From Daejeonella sp. JGW-45 (lineage in GTDB: Bacteria; Bacteroidota; Bacteroidia; Sphingobacteriales; Sphingobacteriaceae): 64,000 nucleotides of DNA. A program made the translations under genes and the position numbers. Shown here piece after piece: positions 1-9,163 of this stretch; positions within the stretch are counted from its first letter, which is position 1, and the number at the start of each line of letters is the position of its first letter. A model generated the notes under the pieces. The model saw only the letters and a list, made by a program, of their open reading frames with translations. It ran no database searches and was not told the origin of the DNA. Where the stretch lies: positions 101,816 to 165,815 of the forward strand of contig NZ_JARKNC010000002.1 of NCBI RefSeq assembly GCF_029360805.1. The letters are read 5' to 3'.

Positions 1-397
1 TTGCAGAGCAAGCTGTTCTATCGCTGTCCGCCATGAGCGGAGAGAGGAAAGTCCGGGCAACACAGGGCATCCTGCTTCCTAACGGGAAGGTCCCGCGTCA
101 TGCGGGAACGGAAAGTGCTACAGAAAACAAACTTCCTCCAACCCTTAGGTTGGTGGTAAAGGTGAAAACGTGAGGTAAGAGCTCACGGTCTTCCCGGGCG
201 ACCGGGATTACGGTAAACCCCAGGAGTTGAAAGACCAAATAGGTTCCGGAAGCGAAGCGGCCCGCTTACTTTTCCCGTACGTACGGGATTCTCCGGAATG
301 GGTAGGTCGTTAGATCACGTGAGCAATTGCGTGGCCAGATAAATGATAGAAGTCCCGCTAATGCGGGAATACAGAACCCGGCTTACAGGCTTGCTTT
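1..397 (+). ncRNA. rnpB: RNase P RNA, bacterial type A
   Basis: This is the catalytic RNA of ribonuclease P, which removes tRNA 5' leaders. The conserved P4 half GAGGAAAGTCCGGGC is near 41-56, and its partner ACAGAACCCGGCTTA is at 371-385. The internal hallmarks ACAGAAA near 120, GGTAAGAGCTCAC near 173 and GTAAACCCC near 213 are all present. Helix P1 can be drawn between AGCAAGCTGT (7-16) and ACAGGCTTGCT (about 385-395), so the gene is essentially complete and starts within the first few bases of the window. An intrinsic terminator follows directly. The exact 5' end cannot be set because the window begins there. Confidence 0.96.
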
Positions 398-410
398 TAA
401 AAAAGAATCA

Positions 411-439
411 GACCCCGGATTAAATCCGGGGTTTTTTTC
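411..439 (+). terminator. Intrinsic terminator of rnpB
   Basis: CCCCGGATT and its complement AATCCGGGG form a perfect GC-rich stem at about 413-431, followed by seven T residues (432-438). It lies just after the RNase P RNA and before the response regulator, so it separates the two transcripts. Confidence 0.92.
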
Positions 440-515
440 AAACATTTACATATGTTCAAACAATCGTTATATTCGCGGGTTATGTTCGCAGAATAAACGA
501 GGATCAAAACACCCT

Positions 516-1895
516 ATGGCTAAAATTTTGATAATTGATGATGAGAAGGCAATCCGCAATACTTTACGGGAGATTCTCGAATACGAAGAATACCAGGTAG
601 AAGATGTTGATAACGGACCTGATGCTCTTGACCTAATTAAAAAGAATGAATACGATCTGATCCTCTGCGATATTAAAATGAATAAAATGGATGGTATGGA
701 GGTCCTTACTGAGGGACTTACAATACAGCCAGATCTTCCGTTTATCATGATTTCGGGACACGGAACCGTTGAAACTGCCGTGGAAGCAAGCAAGAAAGGT
801 GCATTCGATTTTATTTCCAAACCACCGGATCTCAACCGTTTGCTTATTACCGTCAGAAATGCGCTGGAACGCAAGAACCTCGTTACTGAGACCAAGGTAT
901 TAAAACGCAAAGCAAGTAAAGTTCGCGAGATGCTGGGTAATTCGGCAGCGATAGACCGCATTAAAGATACGATCGAACGGGTAGCTCCTACAGATGCCAG
1001 GGTATTGATTACCGGCGCCAATGGCAGCGGCAAGGAACTGGTAGCCAGGTGGCTTCATGAGAAATCCAACCGTGCGAACTCCCCCCTTATTGAAGTTAAT
1101 TGTGCTGCCATTCCCTCAGAGTTGATTGAGAGTGAATTATTTGGTCATGAAAAGGGTTCTTTTACATCGGCTATAAAACAGCGGATAGGGAAGTTTGAGC
1201 AGGCCAGCGGGGGTACTCTATTTTTAGATGAGATAGGCGATATGAGCCTGTCGGCTCAGGCAAAAGTGCTGCGTGCTCTTCAGGAGAATAAGGTAACTCG
1301 TGTTGGTGGGGAAAAAGAGATCGATGTTGATGTGAGGGTGATCGCTGCTACTAATAAGGATCTTTTGAAAGAGATAGAGGCCGGTAATTTCAGGATGGAC
1401 CTTTACCATCGCCTGAGTGTGATTCTGATCCATGTACCTCATCTTACAGAACGTAAAGACGATATACCCCTTATTGCTCAGAATTTCTGTGACGAGATCT
1501 GCCAGGACTATGGCATGCCGGTCAAAAAGATCAACGACGCAGCAATGGAAGCGCTTCAGGCAATGCCCTGGACAGGTAACATACGTGAACTCCGCAATAT
1601 GATAGAGCGGCTGATTATTCTGAGCGATAAAGTCATCACTGACAAGGATGTAAAAACGTTTGCAAATCCTTCCTCTGCAGCTCCGGTAACGGAAAACGGA
1701 TCCGCACCCGCTACGACAAATTTTGATCAGTTCACCAATTTCCAGGAATACAAAGACTTCGCCGAACGGGATTATATTAAGTATAAGCTTGAGAAGAATA
1801 ACTGGAATGTCTCAAAAACGGCAGATGATATTGATATCCAGAGAAGTCATTTGTATAGTAAAATTGAGAAGTACGGGTTGAAGCGAGCGGAATAG
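516..1895 (+). CDS. NtrC-family sigma-54-dependent response regulator
   Basis: This is a 459-residue response regulator. The receiver domain (about 1-120) has the acidic pair near D8-D9 and the phospho-acceptor D52 in LILCDIKM. An AAA+ sigma-54 activator domain follows, with Walker A GANGSGKE (167-174) and Walker B GGTLFLDE (about 232-239). The C-terminal Fis-type helix-turn-helix is around NVSKTADDIDIQRSHLY. The loop that contacts sigma-54, usually GAFTGA, reads GSFTSA at 214-219. The ATG at 516 is chosen because MAKILIIDDE is the normal receiver start; the longer open frame upstream runs into rnpB and its terminator. No histidine kinase is adjacent, so the input signal is unknown. Confidence 0.93.
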   Translation: MAKILIIDDEKAIRNTLREILEYEEYQVEDVDNGPDALDLIKKNEYDLILCDIKMNKMDGMEVLTEGLTIQPDLPFIMISGHGTVETAVEASKKGAFDFISKPPDLNRLLITVRNALERKNLVTETKVLKRKASKVREMLGNSAAIDRIKDTIERVAPTDARVLITGANGSGKELVARWLHEKSNRANSPLIEVNCAAIPSELIESELFGHEKGSFTSAIKQRIGKFEQASGGTLFLDEIGDMSLSAQAKVLRALQENKVTRVGGEKEIDVDVRVIAATNKDLLKEIEAGNFRMDLYHRLSVILIHVPHLTERKDDIPLIAQNFCDEICQDYGMPVKKINDAAMEALQAMPWTGNIRELRNMIERLIILSDKVITDKDVKTFANPSSAAPVTENGSAPATTNFDQFTNFQEYKDFAERDYIKYKLEKNNWNVSKTADDIDIQRSHLYSKIEKYGLKRAE

Positions 1896-1896
1896 A

Positions 1897-2073
1897 GTTG
1901 TACGTTATAAGTTATACGTTGTACGTGCAAAACGGACATATGCAACTTATAACGTATCACGTAAAACTTACAACGTAGGGTACGTATGCAAACTTATAAC
2001 GTACAACGTATAACTTACAACGTTTAGGTACATATGCAAACTTACAACGTATCACGTATAACTTACAACGTTT
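1897..2073. repeat. Word-repeat block with long inverted repeats between convergent genes
   Basis: The whole gap between the response regulator and pntB is built from variants of the words ACGTTGTA, ACGTTATA and AAGTTATA. Three roughly 50-bp degenerate tandem copies starting at ATGCAAACTTATAACGTA-like words run from about 1940 to 2073. A 19-bp arm at 1908-1926 is exactly complementary to 1999-2017. The last codons and TAA stop of pntB (from 2063) lie inside the final copy. A 27-bp stretch (1997-2023) recurs exactly at 5160-5186. Function is unknown; a bidirectional terminator or non-autonomous element is possible. Confidence 0.85.
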
Positions 2074-3472
2074 TAATCTCAGCAACCAATTGCTGCAGCA
2101 CTGATTTCGCGTCGCCGAACAACATGGATGATTTTGGCTGGAAGAAGAGCTCGTTTTCAATTCCGGCGTAACCGGGATTCATGCTTCTTTTATTGATTAT
2201 CACTAACTTAGCCAGTTCCACATCAAGTACAGGCATCCCATAGATAGGTGATGAAGCATCTGTTTTGGCTGCAGGATTTACTACGTCATTAGCTCCCAGG
2301 ATTAATACCACATCCGTGGAAGGAAATTCCTCATTGGCCTGTTCCATTTCAAGCAGGCTCCCATAATCTACATCGGCTTCTGCAAGAAGAACGTTCATAT
2401 GGCCGGGCATGCGGCCTGCTACCGGGTGAATGGCATAGGTCACTTCTACTCCCTTGTCCGTCAATAACTTTTCAAGCTCGTGACAGACATGCTGCGCCTG
2501 GGCTACTGCCAGTCCGTAGCCCGGGACTATAATAACTTTTTTAGCATAGCTCATCACTACGGCAGAGTCGCTGATGGAAATTTCCTTGTATGAGCCCTGG
2601 TCTTTATTTCCTGCAGAACCTGAAACCCCGCCGCCAAAGGAACCGATCAATACGTTGCTAAGCGGCCTGTTCATAGCTTTGCACATTAGAATGGTGAGGA
2701 TTGTTCCTGCGGAGCCCACCAGGATACCTCCTGTTAACATGACCGGATTATTATATAAGAAGCCGCCAAAAGCAGCGGCTACTCCCGTGAACGAATTTAA
2801 CAGGGAGATTACAACCGGCATATCGGCGCCCCCTATCGGAAGGACAAAAAACAATCCATAAACGACTGACAATGCAAGCACCAGGTAGAAGAGATTTGCC
2901 GCTGCAGCATCTCCCGAAATAATTAAATACCCGGATAGTACGATAATAGCTCCGAAAATGATCAGATTAACAATATGCTGACCTTTAAATGAAAAATCTT
3001 TGATGCTCCCGTTCAACTTGCCCCAGGCTATCATACTGCCGGCAAATGAAATCGTTCCTATAATCAAACCCGCGAAAATTATAAGGAGTGTGCCTCCACC
3101 GGCAGCCTGCCCCACCCTCGTTTGATGCATGAGATGTTCAAACTCTACCACCGAAATAAGAGCTGCACAGGCTCCGCCCATTCCGTTGAAAAGACTTACC
3201 ATCTCTGGCATGGCAGTCATTTTAACTTTCTTTGCAGCTAATGTCCCCAACAGCGTGCCGATCAGCAAAGCTGCAAATATCCAGGTGTAATTTCCCAAAC
3301 GCAAGCCTTGCTCTTCGTATAAGAATATGGTTCCGAGAATAGCTATTGTCATGCCGCCGGCAGCAATCAGGTTTCCCCTGCGGGCAGTTTCCGGGTGACT
3401 TAACATTTTCAAACCGATGATAAACGTTACTGAGCCGATGAGATAACAGAGAGTGAGGATATTCAATTCCAT
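2063..3472 (-). CDS. pntB: NAD(P) transhydrogenase subunit beta
   Basis: This is the membrane and NADP(H)-binding subunit of proton-translocating transhydrogenase, which uses proton motive force to move hydride from NADH to NADP+. The 469-residue protein has an N-terminal half of about eight or nine hydrophobic segments. The C-terminal dIII domain shows GYGLAVAQAQ, HPVAGRMPGHMNVLLAEA, LGANDVVNPAA and KRSMNPGYAG, the family's NADP-binding signatures. It is the last gene of the operon. Its stop codon lies inside the word-repeat block downstream, so the extreme C-terminus (KTL) is encoded by repeat sequence. Confidence 0.97.
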   Translation of the reverse strand: MELNILTLCYLIGSVTFIIGLKMLSHPETARRGNLIAAGGMTIAILGTIFLYEEQGLRLGNYTWIFAALLIGTLLGTLAAKKVKMTAMPEMVSLFNGMGGACAALISVVEFEHLMHQTRVGQAAGGGTLLIIFAGLIIGTISFAGSMIAWGKLNGSIKDFSFKGQHIVNLIIFGAIIVLSGYLIISGDAAAANLFYLVLALSVVYGLFFVLPIGGADMPVVISLLNSFTGVAAAFGGFLYNNPVMLTGGILVGSAGTILTILMCKAMNRPLSNVLIGSFGGGVSGSAGNKDQGSYKEISISDSAVVMSYAKKVIIVPGYGLAVAQAQHVCHELEKLLTDKGVEVTYAIHPVAGRMPGHMNVLLAEADVDYGSLLEMEQANEEFPSTDVVLILGANDVVNPAAKTDASSPIYGMPVLDVELAKLVIINKRSMNPGYAGIENELFFQPKSSMLFGDAKSVLQQLVAEIKTL

Positions 3473-3508
3473 AGAGGGCCGGTATATATTATTTTCTGCT
3501 TCAAATAA

Positions 3509-3817
3509 CTATTTCTTCTTTTTGAACATCTCCAGCATGCGATCTGTAACGACAAAGCCTCCCACCACATTCAGTGTTCCTAATAAGACTGCAAGAAAAC
3601 CCAGGATCAGCGCAGCGTAATTGCCTTCTTCGGCTTTTCCCATAACAATTATTGCTCCTATTATTACTACCCCGTGAATAGCATTTGCACCACTCATCAG
3701 CGGCGTATGAAGTACACTTGGAACTCTGCCGATAACTTCAATTCCCAAAAAAACACTGAGTATAACAATATATATTATTTGCTGATGAAGCGTGATCCAG
3801 TCTAATGCAATTTCCAT
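3509..3817 (-). CDS. pntAB: NAD(P) transhydrogenase subunit alpha, membrane part
   Basis: This 102-residue membrane protein has about three hydrophobic helices. It matches the membrane part of the alpha subunit, which many bacteria encode as a separate gene. The segment PSVLHTPLMSGANAIHGVV is the family signature, and the protein ends in a basic tail (MFKKKK). It sits between pntAA and pntB on the same strand with short gaps of 36 and 12 bases, so the three genes form one operon. The split-alpha arrangement contrasts with the fused PntA of Escherichia coli. Confidence 0.95.
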   Translation of the reverse strand: MEIALDWITLHQQIIYIVILSVFLGIEVIGRVPSVLHTPLMSGANAIHGVVIIGAIIVMGKAEEGNYAALILGFLAVLLGTLNVVGGFVVTDRMLEMFKKKK

Positions 3818-3829
3818 ATTTGTTGTTTT

Positions 3830-4966
3830 TTAGTTGTCAGACATTCGTAACTCCCCCCTAACTCTTTCATTGCAAACCTCCCCGTTGTAGGTAATACAGG
3901 TGCCCTTAACCAGGTCGTCCTCAAAGTTGAGGTTTAACTGTCCTTCCGGTCCAATGATCAGTTGGAGGAAGTTTAAGATGTTCTTGCCGTATAACTTACT
4001 TGCATCTGCAGGCATCGTGCCCGGAAGATTAGAATTTCCGATGATCGTAACGTTCTTGTAAACCACAGTTTCCCCATCCTTGGTCTGCGAGGTATTTCCA
4101 CCGGTAGCAGAAGCAAGATCAATGATCAGGGAACCTGCTTTCATTGAATCTAAAACACTGTCAGGCAAAAGTACAGGAGCCTTTCTACCCGGGATCTGCG
4201 CCGTAGTAATAATTACATCGGCCTTAGCAGCAACTTCAGCAATGCGCTGTTGTTGTTTTAGCTTGTACTCTTCCGTTTGTTCCACCGCATAGCCTCCGGC
4301 TCCGGGTGCATCTTGTGCGCCCTCGACTTCAATAAACTTAGCCCCCAAACTCATAACTTCTTCTTTTACAGCAGGACGGGTATCAAAAACTTCCACCACC
4401 GCCCCCAGCCGCCTGGCTGTTGCTATCGCCTGCAGGCCCGCTACACCGGCGCCCAGTATCATAACCTTGGCAGGAGGAATACTTCCCGCTGCTGTCATAA
4501 ACATTGGAAAGTATTTTGGAAGTTGCATGGCGGCAAGCAAGACCGCTTTATACCCAGCTATATTAGCTTGTGAGCTAAGGACATCCATACTCTGTGCCCG
4601 GGTAGTCCTTGGAAGCATGTCCATGCTAAAGGTTGTCAAACCTTTCGTTGCCCATTGATTAATTAAATTCGGCTGTGCTAAAGGATTATACAAACCCATA
4701 ATAACAGCCGTGCTTTTTGCAGATGCTAAATCGGTTTCAGCGATCGCATGGATGGAAAGTAAAATGTCTGATCTTCTTAAAATCTCTTCCCGTGAACTTA
4801 TTTCTGCTCCCGCTTGTTCGTATAAAGAATCCGGAGCAAATGCCTGTAATCCAGCATTGGTTTCCAAAAATACATCTATATTATGCTTCCCTAGCAATGC
4901 AATATGCTCCGGAAGCAGAGAAACCCGCGTCTCAATCGAAGGTTCGCGCAATATACCGACTGTCAT
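3830..4966 (-). CDS. pntAA: NAD(P) transhydrogenase subunit alpha, NAD-binding part
   Basis: This 378-residue soluble subunit binds NAD(H) (domain dI) and is related to alanine dehydrogenase. The signature RTTRAQSMDVLSS is at about 120-132 and the Rossmann glycine motif GAGVAG at 172-177. VEVFDTRPAVKEEVMSLGAKF follows, as expected for dI. It is the first gene of the operon and is divergent from lepA, with 241 bases between the starts that hold a word-repeat inverted pair. Length and motifs are complete. I see no clear TAnnTTTG box before it. Confidence 0.96.
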   Translation of the reverse strand: MTVGILREPSIETRVSLLPEHIALLGKHNIDVFLETNAGLQAFAPDSLYEQAGAEISSREEILRRSDILLSIHAIAETDLASAKSTAVIMGLYNPLAQPNLINQWATKGLTTFSMDMLPRTTRAQSMDVLSSQANIAGYKAVLLAAMQLPKYFPMFMTAAGSIPPAKVMILGAGVAGLQAIATARRLGAVVEVFDTRPAVKEEVMSLGAKFIEVEGAQDAPGAGGYAVEQTEEYKLKQQQRIAEVAAKADVIITTAQIPGRKAPVLLPDSVLDSMKAGSLIIDLASATGGNTSQTKDGETVVYKNVTIIGNSNLPGTMPADASKLYGKNILNFLQLIIGPEGQLNLNFEDDLVKGTCITYNGEVCNERVRGELRMSDN

Positions 4967-5057
4967 GAATTGTGTAGCTGCTTGATGGTTATTTCCTAAA
5001 ATAGCTAAAAGAATGCTTTGGTTTGCAGCGCATCAAAAAAAATACATTAGGAAGTAA

Positions 5058-5195
5058 TAAGTTATACGTTTTACGTTGTAAGTCTGGGGCAGATAGGAAG
5101 GCTTCTTGTTTGAGGAAGTCCCGTTCTAAAAAAAAATTCTGTTCACTAGCTAAAAGTTCTAACGTACAACGTATAACTTACAACGTAAAACGTAT
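5058..5195. repeat. Word-repeat inverted pair in the pntAA-lepA divergent region
   Basis: The words of the 1897-2073 block recur here. The arm at 5064-5082 is exactly complementary over 19 bp to 5177-5195, with a 94-base loop that looks unrelated. The right-hand copy at 5160-5186 is identical to 1997-2023. The end of the right arm supplies the first three bases of a predicted lepA -7 box. Confidence 0.85.
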
Positions 5196-5200
5196 CTTTG
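5193..5200 (+). promoter_or_regulatory. Predicted lepA -7 box
   Basis: TATCTTTG matches the Bacteroidota sigma-70 consensus TAnnTTTG. Only seven bases separate it from the lepA ATG at 5208, so the transcript would have almost no leader. Its first three bases belong to the word repeat. I see no good -33 TTG at the usual distance. Confidence 0.5.
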
Positions 5201-5207
5201 CGCCTCG

Positions 5208-6995
5208 ATGAAGCACATACGTAATTTTTGCATAATAGCACATATTGATCACGGTAAAAGCACTTTAGCTGACCGTCTTCTTGAGTATACCAATACCATA
5301 ACCCAGCGCGAATCACAGGCCCAGTTACTGGACGATATGGACCTTGAACGTGAGCGTGGTATCACCATAAAAAGCCATGCCATTCAAATGGATTACATCC
5401 TGGATGGGCAAGCTTACGTATTAAACCTGATCGATACCCCGGGACACGTTGATTTTTCTTATGAAGTTTCACGATCCATTGCCGCCTGCGAGGGTGCGCT
5501 ATTGATTGTTGATGCATCACAGGGAATCCAAGCGCAGACTATCTCTAATCTTTATCTCGCCCTGGAGCATGATCTTGAGATCATTCCGATATTAAACAAA
5601 ATGGATCTTCCGGGTGCTATGCCCGAAGAAGTTAAGGACCAGATCATCGAGCTGATAGGCTGCAAGCGTGAGGAGATTATCCCCGCTTCCGGCAAAACCG
5701 GAATGGGTGTAAATGATATATTAAAAGCTATAGTTGAAAGGGTGCCTGCGCCTAAGGGAAATCCTGATGGAGAGTTGCAGGCGCTTATTTTCGATTCTGT
5801 TTTTAATTCGTTCCGCGGCATAGTAGCCTATTTCAAAGTACTAAATGGTGAGATCCGCAAGGGTGACAAAGTTAAGTTTGTTGCTACCGACAAGGATTAT
5901 ATAGCTGAAGAAGTTGGTACGCTAAAACTTACTCAGAAGCCAAAAGATGTGATCAAAACGGGCGACGTGGGTTATATTATTTCAGGCATTAAAGAAGCCC
6001 GCGAGGTTAAGGTCGGCGATACGATAACGCACAAAGAAAAGCCAAGCAAGGAGCCTATCAAGGGATTTGAAGAGGTGAAGCCAATGGTTTTTGCCGGGAT
6101 CTACCCGGTAGATACGGATGAATACGAAGAGTTGCGTGAGAGTATGCACAAACTTCAGCTCAACGATGCATCGATCGTGTTTGAACCTGAATCTTCGGCT
6201 GCCTTAGGGTTTGGCTTTCGCTGCGGTTTCCTGGGAATGCTTCACATGGAAATTATCCAGGAGCGGCTGGAGCGTGAATTCGACATGACGGTTATCACAA
6301 CTGTTCCAAACGTTTCATACAAAGCATTTACTTCGAAGGGCATTGAGATCGATGTTCACAATCCTTCAGACCTGCCGGATCCAAGTAAACTCGATCATGT
6401 TGAAGAACCATACATCAAGGCAAACATAATTACCAAGTCGGAGTTTGTCGGTCCGATCATGTCGCTGTGTATACAAAAGCGTGGTACGATCATCAACCAG
6501 TCTTACTTGACCTCCGATCGTGTAGAGCTTATCTTCGAGATGCCAATGGGTGAGATTGTATTTGATTTTTATGATCGTTTGAAAACAATCTCTAAAGGTT
6601 ATGCATCCTTCGACTATCACCAGATAGGATACCGGCAGTCAGACCTGGTCAGACTTGACATTCTGCTGAACTCCGAACCGGTAGATGCCTTGTCATCCTT
6701 AATTCATCGCACCAATTCATATACTTTCGGCAAGAAAATTTGCGAAAAACTGAGAGAGCTTATCCCGCGTCAGCAATTTGAAATTATTATACAAGCATCT
6801 ATCGGGGCGAAGATCATTGCCAGGGAAACAGTAAAGGCTTTGCGAAAAGATGTTACGGCAAAATGTTACGGCGGTGATATTTCCAGAAAACGTAAGCTCC
6901 TGGAAAAACAAAAGAAAGGTAAAAAGCGCATGCGCCAGGTGGGCAACGTGGAAATACCACAAACAGCCTTCATGGCAGTACTAAAGCTTGATTAA
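5208..6995 (+). CDS. lepA: Elongation factor 4 (LepA), ribosomal back-translocase GTPase
   Basis: This 595-residue translational GTPase acts on the ribosome and is nearly the length of the E. coli protein. G1 is AHIDHGKST (11-19), G3 is DTPGHVDF and G4 is NKMD. The LepA-specific C-terminal domain ends in [26 protein letters not shown] sequence. The start [19 protein letters not shown] aligns with the usual LepA start, which fixes the ATG at 5208. That matters because a -7 promoter box lies only seven bases upstream. folD follows 83 bases later on the same strand. Confidence 0.98.
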   Translation: MKHIRNFCIIAHIDHGKSTLADRLLEYTNTITQRESQAQLLDDMDLERERGITIKSHAIQMDYILDGQAYVLNLIDTPGHVDFSYEVSRSIAACEGALLIVDASQGIQAQTISNLYLALEHDLEIIPILNKMDLPGAMPEEVKDQIIELIGCKREEIIPASGKTGMGVNDILKAIVERVPAPKGNPDGELQALIFDSVFNSFRGIVAYFKVLNGEIRKGDKVKFVATDKDYIAEEVGTLKLTQKPKDVIKTGDVGYIISGIKEAREVKVGDTITHKEKPSKEPIKGFEEVKPMVFAGIYPVDTDEYEELRESMHKLQLNDASIVFEPESSAALGFGFRCGFLGMLHMEIIQERLEREFDMTVITTVPNVSYKAFTSKGIEIDVHNPSDLPDPSKLDHVEEPYIKANIITKSEFVGPIMSLCIQKRGTIINQSYLTSDRVELIFEMPMGEIVFDFYDRLKTISKGYASFDYHQIGYRQSDLVRLDILLNSEPVDALSSLIHRTNSYTFGKKICEKLRELIPRQQFEIIIQASIGAKIIARETVKALRKDVTAKCYGGDISRKRKLLEKQKKGKKRMRQVGNVEIPQTAFMAVLKLD

Positions 6996-7078
6996 ACCAC
7001 TATTATTTATTTCGCGAAATGCGAATATACGGTGTTCAAAACTCAATAAATGTTAATAACGTACGATTTAAGACAATA

Positions 7079-7957
7079 ATGCAACTACTTGACGGAAAAT
7101 TCGTTTCGGAAAAATTAAAATTAGAGATCGCAGAAGAAGCAGCTCTGGTCCTTAAAGACACAGGACGTAAACCTCATTTGGTTGCCATATTGGTTGGGCA
7201 TGACGGTGGTTCTGAAACCTATGTTGCCAGCAAAATAAAGAATTGTGAAAAGGTGGGCTTCAATTCTACCCTTTACCGTTTCGAAGATAACATTACCGAA
7301 GATGAGCTGCTGGCAAAGATCGAAGAAATAAACGGCGATCCTGATACGGACGGTATTCTTGTTCAACTTCCTTTACCAAAACATATCTCGGCTGATAAGG
7401 TAACCGAACGCATCTCTCCGGAAAAAGACGTAGATGGTTTTCACCCGGTGAACCTGGGCCGCATGCAACGGAACCTTCCTTCCTTTTTGCCAGCTACACC
7501 TTACGGAATACTATTGATGCTCAACGAATACGGTATTGATACGGCGGGCAAGCATTGTGTTGTGGTAGGAAGAAGTAATATTGTGGGTTCTCCAATGAGC
7601 ATCCTGATGGCACGTAACGCAAGACCAGGTAACTGTACAGTCACAGTTTGTCACAGCAAAACTCCTGACATAAAAAAATTCACGCTTGACGCCGACATAC
7701 TTATAGTTGCAATTGGTAAAAAGAACTTCATCACTTCGGACATGGTTAAAGAAGGTGTGATTGTTATTGATGTTGGCATGAACCGTGAAACTTCAACCTC
7801 AACTAAGTCAGGTTACAAACTATACGGCGATGTCGACTTTGAGGGAGTTGCTCCGAAATCATCCTGGATCACGCCGGTTCCGGGCGGCGTGGGATTAATG
7901 ACCATTGTGGGGCTGCTAAAAAATACTCTGGCTTCAGCAAAAAAGGAGATCTATTAA
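7079..7957 (+). CDS. folD: Methylenetetrahydrofolate dehydrogenase/cyclohydrolase
   Basis: This 292-residue bifunctional enzyme interconverts 5,10-methylene-, 5,10-methenyl- and 10-formyl-tetrahydrofolate in one-carbon metabolism. The catalytic Tyr/Lys motif [13 protein letters not shown], the substrate loop [12 protein letters not shown], the NADP-binding [11 protein letters not shown] and the C-terminal [10 protein letters not shown] are all present. The ATG at 7079 gives the family-standard start [14 protein letters not shown]; the open frame extends 20 codons further upstream without conserved sequence. Its TAA (7955-7957) directly abuts the stop of the convergent Rieske gene, with no intergenic base. 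Confidence 0.97.
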   Translation: MQLLDGKFVSEKLKLEIAEEAALVLKDTGRKPHLVAILVGHDGGSETYVASKIKNCEKVGFNSTLYRFEDNITEDELLAKIEEINGDPDTDGILVQLPLPKHISADKVTERISPEKDVDGFHPVNLGRMQRNLPSFLPATPYGILLMLNEYGIDTAGKHCVVVGRSNIVGSPMSILMARNARPGNCTVTVCHSKTPDIKKFTLDADILIVAIGKKNFITSDMVKEGVIVIDVGMNRETSTSTKSGYKLYGDVDFEGVAPKSSWITPVPGGVGLMTIVGLLKNTLASAKKEIY

Positions 7958-8290
7958 TTATCCCCAAAACTGCCACCAGCTTTTTTTCAGTCCTACGTAA
8001 ATTCCATCGCCGCGGGCTTCGACTGGATAATGATTCAGGTAGTTACCCTGCCCTGCTTTACCCCTTCCCGTTTCCAGATTAAATTCATGGCGATGATATG
8101 GACAGATGATATTTCCATTGCTGCACCAGCCCTGGCTCAGCTCAGCACCAGCATGCGGACATTTATTCTGAACGACAAATAAGCGATCGCCGGTTTTTAC
8201 TGCACATAGTTTCTTCCCCGAGACATTGATCTTTTTTATAAAGTCTTCGCCATCCAGAACCTCTGCAGGAAATATTTTAATCCAAATCAT
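7958..8290 (-). CDS. Rieske [2Fe-2S] ferredoxin-like protein
   Basis: This is a 110-residue single-domain Rieske protein. The cluster ligands are visible as CPHAG and CPYHRHEF (C-x-H and C-x2-H). There is no signal peptide or membrane anchor, so it is probably a cytoplasmic electron carrier like those feeding oxygenases or NirD-like subunits. The ATG at 8290 (MIWIKIFPAE) is preferred to the open frame's earlier start because the upstream 23 residues are unlike the family. The partner enzyme is not evident nearby. The gene ends exactly where folD ends and is convergent with it. Confidence 0.88.
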   Translation of the reverse strand: MIWIKIFPAEVLDGEDFIKKINVSGKKLCAVKTGDRLFVVQNKCPHAGAELSQGWCSNGNIICPYHRHEFNLETGRGKAGQGNYLNHYPVEARGDGIYVGLKKSWWQFWG

Positions 8291-8348
8291 TTTTCTGTCA
8301 CCGGGATGTCGCAATACTGATAAATAGCAAACGATAGGCGAAACTAAG

Positions 8349-8356
8349 TATATTTG
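8349..8356 (+). promoter_or_regulatory. Predicted queE -7 box
   Basis: TATATTTG matches TAnnTTTG and lies 15 bases before the queE ATG, in the region divergent with the Rieske gene. No convincing -33 element was seen. Confidence 0.5.
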
Positions 8357-8371
8357 CATTCAAATTAAAAA

Positions 8372-8995
8372 ATGGCACATCAAATCCCACCCGACGGCAC
8401 CCTGTTACCTTTAATGGAAGAATTTTATACCATCCAGGGAGAGGGATTCCATTCAGGTAAAGCAGCATACTTCATTCGCCTCGGCGGATGTGATGTGGGA
8501 TGTCACTGGTGCGACGTTAAAGAAAGCTGGGATGCCGAATTGCATCCTCTTACCAGCGCAGACCAGATCGTCCGGAATGCCGAACAATTTCCGGGCAAAG
8601 CAGTCGTGGTGACTGGCGGTGAACCTCTGATCTACAACCTGGATTACCTCACTGGCGAACTTCAAAAAAGAGGAATTAAAACGTTTATAGAAACTTCGGG
8701 TGCTTATCCGCTTTCAGGTTCTTGGGATTGGATTTGCCTCTCTCCCAAGAAGTTCAAGTCGCCGAGGCCAGAGATCAGCCCGGTTGCAGGTGAGTTGAAA
8801 GTGATAGTTTTTAACAAAAGTGATTTTGCATGGGCCGAGGAACACGCCCGTCATGTTTCGGAAACCTGTAAACTCTATCTTCAGCCTGAGTGGTCAAAAT
8901 CGGCTGAGATGACTCCTTTAATAATCGAATATGTGATGCAGAATCCCAAGTGGGAGATATCCCTGCAAACGCATAAATATTTGAACATCCCCTAG
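8372..8995 (+). CDS. queE: 7-carboxy-7-deazaguanine synthase
   Basis: This radical SAM enzyme makes the 7-deazaguanine core from 6-carboxytetrahydropterin in queuosine biosynthesis. The 207-residue protein starts with the family motif MEEFYTIQGEGFHSGKAAYFIRLGG-like sequence. The cluster-binding cysteines are in GGCDVGCHWCD (C-x3-C-x2-C), and VVTGGEPL is the glycine-rich SAM motif. Length fits the short QueE type. No other queuosine gene is nearby. The start is supported by the promoter box 15 bases upstream. Confidence 0.95.
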   Translation: MAHQIPPDGTLLPLMEEFYTIQGEGFHSGKAAYFIRLGGCDVGCHWCDVKESWDAELHPLTSADQIVRNAEQFPGKAVVVTGGEPLIYNLDYLTGELQKRGIKTFIETSGAYPLSGSWDWICLSPKKFKSPRPEISPVAGELKVIVFNKSDFAWAEEHARHVSETCKLYLQPEWSKSAEMTPLIIEYVMQNPKWEISLQTHKYLNIP

Positions 8996-9163
8996 AAATC
9001 GCGATAAATTCCTTTAAGGGCCGGAACAAAACGAGTCTTCTGCTTGTCTGCGGGGCATACTCCTGCATTGAATCAGCCGTTAATGTTCAAAACAACATTC
9101 TATTATGGCCAAACTTTTCAATTCATTGAGGGATATTTTCTAACTTCACGTTCCGGCCGATCT

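Noticed and set aside
327..515. N-terminal extension of the response regulator open frame
   Set aside because: It overlaps RNase P RNA and its terminator and shows no conserved residues; the receiver domain begins at 516.
1957..2160. Minus-strand 67-codon frame in the word repeats
   Set aside because: It is a low-complexity translation of the repeat words overlapping pntB; no coding signal.
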